Assembly (NCBI GenBank): GCA_900540455.1 | Contig: UQGD01000001.1 | Location: 1 to 64,000 of the forward strand | Direction of reading: 5' to 3' | Origin: an uncultured Faecalibacterium sp. | Lineage (GTDB): Bacteria > Bacillota > Clostridia > Oscillospirales > Ruminococcaceae | Length of the DNA stretch: 64,000 bases | In this document: positions 17,040 to 25,858 of the stretch, one piece after another | Layout: each line of letters begins with the position of its first letter | How positions within the stretch are numbered: the stretch's first letter is position 1 | Translations under genes and position numbers: made by a program | Notes under the pieces: generated by a model | What the model was told of the DNA's origin: nothing | Seen by the model: the letters and a program-made list of their open reading frames with translations, nothing else | Database searches by the model: none

Positions 17040-17081
17040 AAAGTGGAACGCGGCTTTTGTTTTTGTAAGGAGCGGATCCCC

Positions 17082-18143
17082 ATGAACCCCAAAAAGCATT
17101 ATTTCGCCCGCATCCCGGGCATCGTACTTTTTATCCTGCTGGCGGTCTCGCCCTGGCTGAGCATCCTTCTGTTCATTCTCCGTGCCATCGACCGGGACGC
17201 AGAAAAAAAGGAGCGGCTCCAGGCGCAGTACTCCTCCGACTTCCGCACGGCTCCCAGCGGGTCTGGTTATGCCCACGACGAAGCCAGTGAAGAACAGCGC
17301 AAAGCCAAACAGCGCCACAAGACCCTGACACTGCTCTGCGCCTGTTTTGGCGGGTTGTTTTTGCTGGCTGGTCTGGCCGGTCTGCCGGACGCTTTGGCCT
17401 TTTTTGACCTGGGAGAGCTGTTCTCCTGCCTGGCCCAGATGGTGGGCGGCGGCGGTGCGCTGTGGCTGGGCATCCGCATGGACCGTGCCCGCAAGCTGGA
17501 GCGTCAGCTGGACCGGATCGTGGGCAGCCGGGACTATATCCCCCTGGCAGAACTGTTTGCCGCTGCCGGTGTCACTACCGCAGAGGGCCGCTCTGCTTTG
17601 GACAGTGCCATCGACCACGGATATTTTGGCGCCGATGCCTATATTGACAACCGCACCGATACGCTGGTGGTCCGGGGACAGCCGCCCATTGCGACCCCTC
17701 CGCCCCAGCCCCAGCCGGACCCTATGCCGGAGGATCAATACGCCCGGCTGCTGCGCCAGCTGCGGGAGGCCAACGACGCCATCTCCGACCCCGCTATGAG
17801 CAGCAAGATCGACCGGCTGGAACAGATCAGCGCCCGCATCTTTGCGCTGGCCAAGCAAGACCCGGATAAGCAGCCTCAGCTGAAAAAATTCATGGACTAC
17901 TACCTGCCCACGGCCCTGAAGCTCCTGAACACCTACGCCCAAATGGCCATGCAGGATGTCCAGGGTGCCAATATCTCCGAGGCCACACGCTCCATTGAGC
18001 GTTCCATGGATCTGCTGGTCACTGCCTTTGAGAACCAGCTGGACAAGCTGTTCCAGGCAGATGCATTGGACGTCAGCGCCGACATCGCCGCCCTGGAAGG
18101 GATGCTGAACCTGGATGGATTGACCGGCAGCGATTTTTCATAA
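17082..18143 (+). CDS. XpaC-like membrane protein
   Basis: The 353-residue protein has two hydrophobic segments near the N-terminus (about 10-35) and a further pair (about 85-140). A soluble region follows, with a Pro-rich linker (PPPQPQPDPMPEDQY, about 215) and a helical C-terminal half typical of the XpaC family (named for 5-bromo-4-chloroindolyl phosphate hydrolysis). The true function of the family is unclear; it is often found with TelA-like proteins, which are not seen here. The ATG at 17082 follows GTAAGGAGCGG. It is a single-gene unit ending in a bidirectional terminator. Confidence 0.75.
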   Translation: MNPKKHYFARIPGIVLFILLAVSPWLSILLFILRAIDRDAEKKERLQAQYSSDFRTAPSGSGYAHDEASEEQRKAKQRHKTLTLLCACFGGLFLLAGLAGLPDALAFFDLGELFSCLAQMVGGGGALWLGIRMDRARKLERQLDRIVGSRDYIPLAELFAAAGVTTAEGRSALDSAIDHGYFGADAYIDNRTDTLVVRGQPPIATPPPQPQPDPMPEDQYARLLRQLREANDAISDPAMSSKIDRLEQISARIFALAKQDPDKQPQLKKFMDYYLPTALKLLNTYAQMAMQDVQGANISEATRSIERSMDLLVTAFENQLDKLFQADALDVSADIAALEGMLNLDGLTGSDFS

Positions 18144-18150
18144 GCATGCA

Positions 18151-18187
18151 AAACACCCCTGGCGATCGGATGCCAGGGGTGTTTTTG
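18151..18187. terminator. Bidirectional terminator
   Basis: A 13-bp stem AAACACCCCTGGC with its complement has A and T runs on either side. It serves xpaC and the converging ABC permease gene. Confidence 0.9.
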
Positions 18188-18832
18188 TTATACAAACTCT
18201 TTGTTCTGCAAGATCTGTTCCGATATGCAGTAGGACGCTGCGAACATCACCAATGCCGTCCCCACAGACACCACATCCACCAGCGGAGCCTTCATATTCA
18301 TCATGCTCCCTGTAAACAAAGACAGAATACCGGAGATCAGCACAAGCATCACACACGACAAGATTCCCGACAGGATCAGAAAAACATCGCTTTTATCTGT
18401 GCCAAATTTCAGCACCAGCGGATAGAGGATGGCGGTCGACAAAGCGGAAAGCGTCAGGCCAAAGGCATATCCATGGAGCACGTCCCGGAAAGCTGGCGCA
18501 CGCCCCGTCAGCCAAAGACCTCCCAGGGTCAGCGTCCCTGCCCCGATCCCCAGTGCAAACAGCAGGATAAAGGTAAGGTACTTAGCCTGAACGATCTGGC
18601 TGCGGCAGACCGGCAGCGTGATCTCAAACCGGTCCCAGCCGGAAAGCTCATCCGCGTGCAGCGAGCTGCCCACGTTGGCAATGAACACATAGATCTGCAT
18701 GGAGATCACCATTTGAAGGATGCCGTCCCCCTGGATAAAAAGCGGGAGCACCCCCAAGACCAAAGCGATCAAAAAAGAGACCAAGAGGTTGCTTTGCATG
18801 GAATATATATTGTTGCGGATCAGCCCTTTCAT
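18188..18832 (-). CDS. ABC-2 type transporter permease
   Basis: The 214-residue integral membrane protein has about six hydrophobic segments. It resembles the ABC2_membrane_5 family of small permeases that pair with GntR-regulated ATPases. Its ATG overlaps the ATPase stop codon by 4 bp, so translation is coupled and the two form one transporter. The substrate is unknown. Family context (YtrA-type operons) suggests export linked to cell-envelope stress. Confidence 0.82.
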   Translation of the reverse strand: MKGLIRNNIYSMQSNLLVSFLIALVLGVLPLFIQGDGILQMVISMQIYVFIANVGSSLHADELSGWDRFEITLPVCRSQIVQAKYLTFILLFALGIGAGTLTLGGLWLTGRAPAFRDVLHGYAFGLTLSALSTAILYPLVLKFGTDKSDVFLILSGILSCVMLVLISGILSLFTGSMMNMKAPLVDVVSVGTALVMFAASYCISEQILQNKEFV

Positions 18833-19692
18833 ACCGTTTCCTCCCCTTTCACATACAACAGCATGATCTCATCCAGTGTCGTGGGCGCCAGCAAGGCTTT
18901 CGGGTATTTTTTGATGGCTTGTTCCCCATCCCGGACCAGCACCTGGTACTCATAGTCCCGCTTACGGCAGGCAAGGATATCCTCTCTTTCGATTTTTGCA
19001 AACTGTTCTGCGCCGCATTTGAGGATACCGCAGCACTCCAGCAGCACATCCTTTGCTTCGCAGAACACCACCCGTCCCTCATGAAGGAAAACGATGTAGT
19101 CTGCCACCTTCTCCAGATCGCTGGTGATGTGGGAGGATACCAGGATGGAGTTCCGCTCATCCTGCACAAAGTCCAAAAACAGATCCAGGATATCATCCCG
19201 CACCACCGGGTCCAGCCCGCTGGTCGCTTCGTCCAAGATCAGCAGCTGCGGATGGTGCGCCATGGCCGCCGCAATGGACAGTTTCATCTTTGTGCCCCGG
19301 GACAGGCCCTTGATCTTCTTGTTTTGGGGGATATGCAGCTGGGTCAGCAGCGTTTCAAAATACGCCTGATCCCACCCAGAATAAACATCGCGCAGCACCT
19401 TGCTCAGCCGGAGAGGGGTCAGCTCTTCTGAAAAATTGCAGTCTCCTAAAACCACCCCCACCTTCTCCTTGAGCGATGGGTCCATCGTCTCTGTATCCTG
19501 CCCCAACAAGGCAATGCGCCCTGCTTCCTTGTGAATCATCCCCAGCACCCCGCGGATCGTAGTGCTTTTTCCCGCACCATTTTCTCCGATCAATCCTACG
19601 ATGCTGCCTGTCGGGACGCCAAACGATACATGATCCAGCAGAAAATCCCCATACCGCTTTGTCAGCCCCGTGATCTGCAATGCAGTTGTCAT
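18829..19692 (-). CDS. ABC transporter ATP-binding protein
   Basis: The 287-residue cytoplasmic ATPase has Walker A GENGAGKST (about 36-44), signature LSRGTKMKLSIA (about 134-145), Walker B LLILDEATSGLD and the switch His in SSHI. A C-terminal extension of about 70 residues may be a sensory or dimerisation region, as in other ABC-2 export ATPases. It forms an operon between the GntR regulator (3-nt gap) and the permease. Confidence 0.92.
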   Translation of the reverse strand: MTTALQITGLTKRYGDFLLDHVSFGVPTGSIVGLIGENGAGKSTTIRGVLGMIHKEAGRIALLGQDTETMDPSLKEKVGVVLGDCNFSEELTPLRLSKVLRDVYSGWDQAYFETLLTQLHIPQNKKIKGLSRGTKMKLSIAAAMAHHPQLLILDEATSGLDPVVRDDILDLFLDFVQDERNSILVSSHITSDLEKVADYIVFLHEGRVVFCEAKDVLLECCGILKCGAEQFAKIEREDILACRKRDYEYQVLVRDGEQAIKKYPKALLAPTTLDEIMLLYVKGEETV

Positions 19693-19695
19693 CGT

Positions 19696-20070
19696 TTATC
19701 CCTCCTCATACAACAAGGATAATAGCCTTACCAGATCGTCCAATTTGATCCCGCTCTTTCGCGCAAGATCAATGGCCGAAGTAAAATGTTCCTCGATCTT
19801 TTTTTGCTGTTCCTCCAGATATAGGTCCTGGTTTTGCGCCGATACAAAGCATCCCTTTCCTGCTGTGGTCTCAATGAACCCCTCTGCCTGCAATTTGTCA
19901 TATGCCTTTTGCACGGTCAGAACGCTGATGTGCAGCGACTTTGCCATAGCCCGTATAGAAGGGACTGCGTCCCCTGCCTGCAGTTCGCCGCTCATGATCA
20001 GGCCCTTTATCTGATCTGCGATCTGCTCATAGATCGGTTTGCTTGTATGGTTGCTGATCAGTATCTCCAA
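19696..20070 (-). CDS. GntR family regulator, YtrA type
   Basis: The 124-residue repressor has an N-terminal winged helix-turn-helix (about 10-75; PIYEQIADQIKGLIMSGEL and SIRAMAKSLHISVLTVQKAY) and a short helical C-terminus (about 80-124) typical of the YtrA subfamily. The only in-frame ATG lies upstream of the predicted transcription start, so I chose TTG at 20070, which follows GGAGGCGGGAAG. It is the first gene of the ABC operon and probably represses it. Confidence 0.88.
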   Translation of the reverse strand: MEILISNHTSKPIYEQIADQIKGLIMSGELQAGDAVPSIRAMAKSLHISVLTVQKAYDKLQAEGFIETTAGKGCFVSAQNQDLYLEEQQKKIEEHFTSAIDLARKSGIKLDDLVRLLSLLYEEG

Positions 20071-20092
20071 CTTCCCGCCTCCGTATCGCACT

Positions 20093-20111
20093 GTATTACT
20101 CGAGCAAGTAC
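20093..20111. promoter_or_regulatory. Probable GntR operator
   Basis: An imperfect 19-bp palindrome centred on CTCGAG (GTA-N-TT-N-CTCGAG-N-AA-N-AC) sits at the transcription start, a normal position for YtrA-type autorepression. Confidence 0.55.
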
Positions 20112-20141
20112 AGTATAGCACGGCCTATTTCCCGCTGTCAA
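20112..20141 (-). promoter_or_regulatory. gntR-ABC operon promoter
   Basis: On the minus strand there is TTGACA, an 18-nt spacer and TATACT (20112-20117). Confidence 0.75.
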
Positions 20142-20436
20142 TCCCCTTTTTCCACACGGGTGCAAAAAATCCATTCTGCACCGTGCGGGCGGTCCCCGAA
20201 CAAACCAGCCACGGATTGTTGCTTTTTTACAAGGCTTTTTCTGGTCAGAAGAATATTTTATAGCAGTTGCCGGAGGCAGCCCCGGCCGCAGAAGGTGCCA
20301 TTTTTGCAACTTTTCATTGAGATGCAACAATAACGCATGGTATTTTATCCACAAAGCCTTTATTATTAAAGTAAATACGGCTGCGTTTTGTGTCAGCCGA
20401 TGCGTCCACCCAAAACCCGTTACAAAAGGAGCGTCC
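20142..20436. other. Intergenic region upstream of galK
   Basis: I see no gene here. A weak candidate galK promoter is TTGAGA, an 18-nt spacer and TATTTT near 20317-20347. TGCAAC occurs twice close to it. No recognisable sugar-regulator operator was found. Confidence 0.35.
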
Positions 20437-21723
20437 ATGATGAAACCGATTGCCCTTTGGAAGCAGGAGCTGAGCGGCGGCGTCCATGCTGCACGGCTGG
20501 CCTCCCTGTATTGCTGTGCGGAGGATGCCACCCCCGCCCAGGCTGCCCGGTACCAGGCCGTACTGGACGGGCTGGAAACCACCTTTGGCTCCCATGAGCA
20601 GGCCGGACTGTACAGCGCACCCGGCCGCACTGAGATCGGCGGCAACCACACCGACCATCAGCGGGGCCGGGTGCTGGCTGGCAGCGTCAACATTGATATG
20701 ATCGCCGCTGCCGCCCCCAACAGCCTCGGCCAGCTGCGGGTGCAGAGCGAGGGATACCCCCTGTGCGTCATCGACCTGGCAGACCTTGCTGCACGCAAGG
20801 AGGAGGAAAACTCCAGCGCCGCCATCCTGCGGGGTGAGTGCGCCGCTTTTGCCCAGCGGGGCGCAAAGCTCTCCGGCCTGGACGTATACATCAGCTCCAA
20901 CGTACCCAAGGGCAGCGGCGTTTCTTCCTCCGCCGCCTTTGAGGTGCTGATCGGCGTGATCCTGAACGATTGCTTTATGTCCGGCTCCATCTCCCCCATT
21001 GAGATCGCCCAGATCGGCCAGTGGGCGGAGAACGTCTACTTTGGCAAGCCCTGCGGCCTGATGGACCAGATGGCTTCCAGCGTGGGCAACATCATCACCA
21101 TCGACTTTGCCGATACCGCCCACCCGGACGTAGAGCCGGTACAGGTAGACTTCTCCGCTGCCGGGCTGGCGCTGTGCATCCTGGATTCCGGCGCAGATCA
21201 CGCCGATCTGACCGATGAGTATGCAGCTATCCCGGCAGACTGCCGCGCTGTGGCAGCGGTCTGCGGCGGCGAGGTCCTGCGGGAGGTCCCTTACGAGACC
21301 TTCCTGGCCAAACTGCCGGAGTGCCGCAAGATCTGCGGCGACCGGGCCGTCCTGCGGGCGTTCCACATCTATGCCGACAACGACCGGGTAGCCCAGCAGG
21401 TGGCTGCACTGCGCCAGGGCGATTTTGACACCTTCCTGGCTTTGGTCAACGCTTCCGGCCTGAGCAGCTGGGAGTATCTGCAAAACGTGATCCCCGCCGG
21501 GTATACGGAGCATCAGGAAGTAGCGGTGGCCATTGCCGCTGCAAAAAAGGTGCTGAACGGCAAGGGCGCTGTGCGGGTGCATGGCGGCGGTTTTGCCGGC
21601 ACGGTACAGGCATTTGTTCCCCTGGAGCTGCTGGACAGCTTTAAGGCGGAGATGGAGCGCATCCTGGGCGAAGGCCGCTGCCATGTGCTGTCCATCCGTC
21701 CGGAAGGGGGCGCTGTGCTGTGA
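20437..21723 (+). CDS. galK: Galactokinase
   Basis: The 428-residue cytoplasmic GHMP kinase phosphorylates galactose to galactose-1-phosphate in the Leloir pathway. The galactokinase signature GRTEIGGNHTDHQRG (about 65-79) is intact. The GHMP ATP-binding motif is VPKGSGVSSSAAFE (about 155-168), and the third motif is VHGGGFAGTVQAF near the C-terminus. The start follows AAAAGGAGCGTCC. Its TGA overlaps the GTG start of galT by 4 bp. The two GH2 genes of this window could supply hexose substrates. Confidence 0.96.
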   Translation: MMKPIALWKQELSGGVHAARLASLYCCAEDATPAQAARYQAVLDGLETTFGSHEQAGLYSAPGRTEIGGNHTDHQRGRVLAGSVNIDMIAAAAPNSLGQLRVQSEGYPLCVIDLADLAARKEEENSSAAILRGECAAFAQRGAKLSGLDVYISSNVPKGSGVSSSAAFEVLIGVILNDCFMSGSISPIEIAQIGQWAENVYFGKPCGLMDQMASSVGNIITIDFADTAHPDVEPVQVDFSAAGLALCILDSGADHADLTDEYAAIPADCRAVAAVCGGEVLREVPYETFLAKLPECRKICGDRAVLRAFHIYADNDRVAQQVAALRQGDFDTFLALVNASGLSSWEYLQNVIPAGYTEHQEVAVAIAAAKKVLNGKGAVRVHGGGFAGTVQAFVPLELLDSFKAEMERILGEGRCHVLSIRPEGGAVL

Positions 21724-23219
21724 TCTCCACTGCCATCCAGCAGCTCGTCAACTACGGGCTGGACACCGGGCTGATCCTGCCCGACGACGAGATCTACATC
21801 CGCAACCAACTGCTGATGACCATGGGGCTGGACGAGTTCACCGAGCCGGAGGGCGAGGTGTGCTATACCGACCTGGAAAGCATCCTCTCCACTCTGGTGG
21901 AGGACGCTGTGGCCCGCGGTGTCTGTCCGGACAGCCCCACCGCCCGGGATCTGTTTGACACCAAGCTCATGGGTGTGCTGACCCCCCGGCCCAGCATCGT
22001 GCGGGCCAACTTTGAGGAAAAGTACGAGGAGGAAGGCCCCCAGGCTGCCACCGACTGGTTCTATGCGTTCAGCCAGGACACCGACTATATCCGCCGCTAC
22101 CGCATCAAGCGGGACCTGAAGTGGGTCACGGATACCGCCTACGGCCCGCTGGACATCACCATCAACCTCTCCAAACCGGAGAAGGACCCCAAGGCCATTG
22201 CCGCTGCCAAGCTGGCCCCCCAGAGCGCCTATCCCAAGTGCCAGCTCTGTGTAGAAAACGAGGGCTACGCCGGACGGCTGAACCATCCCGCCCGGGAGAA
22301 TCACCGCATCATCCCGCTGACCATCAACGACAGCGCCTGGAGCTTCCAGTACAGCCCCTACGTCTACTACAACGAACACTGCATCGTGTTCAACAGCCAG
22401 CATACCCCCATGAAGATCGAGCGGGCCACCTTCCGCAAGCTGCTGGACTTTGTTGCGCTGTTCCCCCACTATTTTGTGGGCAGCAACGCCGACCTGCCCA
22501 TCGTAGGCGGCAGCATCCTCAGCCACGATCACTTCCAGGGCGGCCACTATGAGTTTGCCATGGCCAAAGCCCCCATCGAGAAGAGCTGGACCTTCCCCGG
22601 TTTTGAGGATGTAGAAGCCGGTATCGTCCATTGGCCCATGAGCTGCATCCGCCTGACCTGCGCCGATGACGAGCGTCTGGTGGAGCTGGCCGACAAGATC
22701 CTGGCTGCCTGGCGGGGATACACCGATGAGAGCTGCTTTGTGTACGCCCAGACTGAGGGCGAGCCGCACAACACCATTACCCCCATTGCCCGGATGCGGG
22801 ACGGCAAGTTCCAGCTGGACCTGGTGCTGCGCAACAACATCACCACGTCCGAGCATCCGCTTGGCGTATTCCACCCCCATGCCAAGCTCCATCACATCAA
22901 AAAGGAGAACATCGGCTTGATCGAAGTGATGGGCCTGGCCGTGCTACCCAGCCGTTTGAAGGGCGAGATGGCACAGCTGGAAGCTGCGCTGACCGCCCGC
23001 ACCCCGCTGGATCAGTATGGCGAGGATATCCAGAAGCACGCCGAATGGGCGGGAGAAATCCTGGAAAAGCATCCGGAACTGAACCCGGAAAACGTCCAAG
23101 CTATCCTGCAGGAGGAGATCGGACTGGTATTTGCACAGGTCCTGGCAGATGCCGGTGTGTACAAACTGGACGAGGCAGGCCGCGCCGGCTTTGTGCGGTT
23201 CCTGCAGAGCGTGCAGTGA
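21720..23219 (+). CDS. galT: Galactose-1-phosphate uridylyltransferase, family 2
   Basis: The 499-residue enzyme swaps UMP between UDP-glucose and galactose-1-phosphate. Its length and motifs (CQLCVENEGYAGRLNHPARENHRIIPL and GGSILSHDHFQGG joined by about 100 residues; each cited in part) are those of the Firmicute class II GalT rather than the E. coli type. The HDHFQ motif holds the nucleophilic His. The GTG start overlaps galK, indicating translational coupling. No galE is present in the window. Confidence 0.95.
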   Translation: MISTAIQQLVNYGLDTGLILPDDEIYIRNQLLMTMGLDEFTEPEGEVCYTDLESILSTLVEDAVARGVCPDSPTARDLFDTKLMGVLTPRPSIVRANFEEKYEEEGPQAATDWFYAFSQDTDYIRRYRIKRDLKWVTDTAYGPLDITINLSKPEKDPKAIAAAKLAPQSAYPKCQLCVENEGYAGRLNHPARENHRIIPLTINDSAWSFQYSPYVYYNEHCIVFNSQHTPMKIERATFRKLLDFVALFPHYFVGSNADLPIVGGSILSHDHFQGGHYEFAMAKAPIEKSWTFPGFEDVEAGIVHWPMSCIRLTCADDERLVELADKILAAWRGYTDESCFVYAQTEGEPHNTITPIARMRDGKFQLDLVLRNNITTSEHPLGVFHPHAKLHHIKKENIGLIEVMGLAVLPSRLKGEMAQLEAALTARTPLDQYGEDIQKHAEWAGEILEKHPELNPENVQAILQEEIGLVFAQVLADAGVYKLDEAGRAGFVRFLQSVQ

Positions 23220-23229
23220 TCCATTAAAA

Positions 23230-23267
23230 GCAGTGCGCCTGCCGGAAAATACCGGCAGGCGCACTGC
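23230..23267 (+). terminator. Hairpin between galT and cutC
   Basis: There is a perfect 16-bp stem GCAGTGCGCCTGCCGG with a six-base loop. Only a weak T run follows, so termination may be partial and cutC could be read through. Confidence 0.6.
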
Positions 23268-23297
23268 TTCTATCCCATCAAAGGAGGGCTGACAGCC

Positions 23298-24071
23298 ATG
23301 AAAGATCCTGTCCTGGAAGTATGTGTAGACAGCACAGCCAGCGCCCTGGCCGCCAAACAGGGCGGAGCCAGCCGGTTGGAGCTGTGCGCCGACCTGGTCA
23401 TTGGCGGCACCACCCCCAGCCTGGCGCTGGTGCGGCAGGTCAAAGCGGAGACCGGCCTGCCGGTGCGGGCGCTGCTGCGCCCCCGGTTTGGCGATTTCTG
23501 CTACGACCACTATGAATTGGACCAGATGACCCAGCAGGCCGCCGCCCTGGTGGAAGCAGGCGCCGACGGCATCGTGACCGGCGTACTGACCCCGGAAGGC
23601 GATTTGGACACCGCTGCGCTGGCCCCCATCTGTCAGGCGGCAAAACAGGCCGCTCAACAGACCGGACGGCCGGTGGCGCTGGCCCTGCACCGGGCCTTTG
23701 ATGTCTGCCGGGACCCCTTTGCTGCCCTGGAAACAGCCTGCCAGCTGGGATTTGACACCATCCTCACCAGCGGCCAGGCCGCCAGCGCCGCAGCCGGTGC
23801 ATCGCTGATCGCTGCGCTGGTACACCGTGCGGCCGGACGCATCGAGATCCTGGCAGGGGCGGGCATCACACCGGACAACCTCCCTGCTCTGGTCAAAGCC
23901 ACCGGTGCTCCCGCTTACCATCTCTCCGGCAAAAAGGAACTGGACAGCCGGATGCAGTTCCGCCGGGAGGGCGTCCCCATGGGACTGCCGGGCTTTTCCG
24001 AATTTGTGGTCTGGCAGACCGACCCGGACACCATCCGCCGGGCACGGCAAGCACTGGAACGAACCGAATAA
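23298..24071 (+). CDS. cutC: CutC family protein
   Basis: The 257-residue cytoplasmic TIM-barrel protein opens with the family hallmark EVCVDSTASALAAKQGGASRLELC (cited in part) and includes VRALLRPRFGDFCY and LHRAFDV. CutC was named for copper homeostasis, but a direct role in copper handling is disputed. The ATG at 23298 follows AAAGGAGGGCTG. It lies 78 nt after galT beyond a hairpin and may be partly cotranscribed. Confidence 0.93.
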   Translation: MKDPVLEVCVDSTASALAAKQGGASRLELCADLVIGGTTPSLALVRQVKAETGLPVRALLRPRFGDFCYDHYELDQMTQQAAALVEAGADGIVTGVLTPEGDLDTAALAPICQAAKQAAQQTGRPVALALHRAFDVCRDPFAALETACQLGFDTILTSGQAASAAAGASLIAALVHRAAGRIEILAGAGITPDNLPALVKATGAPAYHLSGKKELDSRMQFRREGVPMGLPGFSEFVVWQTDPDTIRRARQALERTE

Positions 24072-24116
24072 AACAGCAGGGCTGCCTTTTTTGCGGGCAG
24101 CCCTGCTGTTTTTGTT
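24071..24116. terminator. Bidirectional terminator
   Basis: A 16-bp stem AAACAGCAGGGCTGCC is followed by a T run, with an A run on the other side. It lies between cutC and the converging ABC exporter gene. Confidence 0.9.
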
Positions 24117-25857
24117 ATGCAAACTGGCTCATATACAGTGCGGCGTACTTGCCATTCTTTTTCATCAGCTCTTCGTGATTGCCGATCTCCTTGATATCTC
24201 CATCCTCCATATACAGGATCATATCTGCATCCCGGATGGTGGAAAGGCGGTGGGCGATCACAAAACTGGTGCGGCCCTTCATCAGCCGGGCCATTGCTTT
24301 TTGGATCAGCACCTCGGTATGGGTATCCACGTTGCTGGTCGCCTCGTCCAGGATCATGATCTCCGGAGCAGAGGCGATGGCTCGGGCAATGGTCAGCAGC
24401 TGCCGCTCGCCCTGGGAGATATTCTCGGCGCCTTTGCTCAGCACCATGTCATAGCCGCCGGGCAATGTCTTGATAAAGCTATGCGCACAGGCCGACTTGG
24501 CTGCCGAGACGATCTTCTGCTTGTCCATGCCATCCTCGGCATAGCCGATGTTGTCCCCAATGGTCCCCTCAAACAGCCAGGTGTCCTGCAGCACCATGCC
24601 AAAACGGTCCCGCAGCTCCGCCCGGGACATATCCCGGATATTGACACCATCCACCGTGATCGCGCCATCATTCAGCTCATAAAAACGCATCAGCAGGTTG
24701 ATCAGGGTGGTCTTGCCTGCACCAGTGGGGCCAACGACTGCCACCTTCTGGCCGGGCTGCACCGTCAGGTTGACCCCCTTCATCAGCAGGCGGTCTGCGG
24801 TATAGCCAAACTTCACGTTCTCAAAGGTCACCCGGCCGCTGCGGTCTGCAGGCACAACGCAATCTTCTGCATCAGGGATCTCCTCCTCTGCATCCAGCAG
24901 GCTGAAGATCCGGCTGCCAGCAGCAGCGGCTGCGCCAAAGCTGCCCACCATGCCTGCCAGAGAGGAGAAAGGCTCTGCAAAGCGCCAGGTATACTCCAGC
25001 ATTGCCTGCACATTGCCCACCGTGATCTTGCCCACGATCGCCCACAGGCAGCCAATGGCGGCGCACAGCACATAGCCCAGGTCATTGACCAGAGTCGTAA
25101 TGGGGCTGACGGCACCGGCGGTGGTCTCCGCCTTGCGGGAGCTGTCCTTCAGTGCATTGTTCAGCTCTGCAAAGCCCTGGTTTGCCCGGGCCTGGTAGTT
25201 AAAGCTCTGTACCACCGACTGGCCATTGTACATTTCTTCCACATAGCCATTCAGCTTGCCCAGCAGCTCCTGCTGCTGTCCATAATATTTTTCGCTGGCT
25301 TTCATGACCCCCGCAGCACTGAACAGCGAGAGCGGCACCATAACGATGGGGATCAGCGACAGAGCCGGGCTGATGGTAAACATCATCACCAGCACACCGA
25401 TCGCCGTTGTCACCTGGGTCACCACCGAGGTCAGATTCTGGCTGATGGTGTTGTTGATGGTATCCACGTCGTTGGTGATCACGCTGAGGATATCGCCATG
25501 GGTATGGGTATCGTAATAATCCAGTTTCAGCCGGTGCATCTTCTCGTTGATCTCCCGGCGCAGGCTCTGCATAACGTTGGCTGTGATCTTTGCCATGCCA
25601 AAGCCCTGCAAAAAAGCAAACAGCTGCGAGATCAGGTACAGCGCCACCAGCGCCGACAGCAGCCAGAGGATGGTCTCCCAATAAAAAGTACCGTCGGCAA
25701 TGCTGGCAAACAGGGTCGTGGTGACTTTACCCACCAAAAAGGGCGCCATTACCATAAAACCGGTGCTGATCACTGCTGCCAGCAGCACAAAGAACAGCGG
25801 CAGGCGGTATGCTTTCAGATAGCCCAGCAGGCGCTTGAATACGGTTGTGTTTTTCAT
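24115..25857 (-). CDS. ABC exporter half-transporter (B subunit, consensus site)
   Basis: The 580-residue protein has a six-helix type I exporter membrane domain (about 15-310) and a C-terminal ATPase. Walker A is GPTGAGKTT, the signature is ISQGERQLLTIA (Gln in place of the usual Gly), Walker B is IMILDEATSNVD with catalytic Glu, and the switch is IAHRLST. The ATG at 25857 is one nt after the stop of the partner, so the pair is a heterodimer like BmrCD or LmrCD. The substrate is unknown; drugs or lipids are usual. Confidence 0.9.
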   Translation of the reverse strand: MKNTTVFKRLLGYLKAYRLPLFFVLLAAVISTGFMVMAPFLVGKVTTTLFASIADGTFYWETILWLLSALVALYLISQLFAFLQGFGMAKITANVMQSLRREINEKMHRLKLDYYDTHTHGDILSVITNDVDTINNTISQNLTSVVTQVTTAIGVLVMMFTISPALSLIPIVMVPLSLFSAAGVMKASEKYYGQQQELLGKLNGYVEEMYNGQSVVQSFNYQARANQGFAELNNALKDSSRKAETTAGAVSPITTLVNDLGYVLCAAIGCLWAIVGKITVGNVQAMLEYTWRFAEPFSSLAGMVGSFGAAAAAGSRIFSLLDAEEEIPDAEDCVVPADRSGRVTFENVKFGYTADRLLMKGVNLTVQPGQKVAVVGPTGAGKTTLINLLMRFYELNDGAITVDGVNIRDMSRAELRDRFGMVLQDTWLFEGTIGDNIGYAEDGMDKQKIVSAAKSACAHSFIKTLPGGYDMVLSKGAENISQGERQLLTIARAIASAPEIMILDEATSNVDTHTEVLIQKAMARLMKGRTSFVIAHRLSTIRDADMILYMEDGDIKEIGNHEELMKKNGKYAALYMSQFA

Positions 25858-25858
25858 C

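Noticed and set aside
23230..23267. Possible riboswitch between galT and cutC
   Set aside because: It is a single simple hairpin with a weak T run; no additional structure supports a riboswitch.
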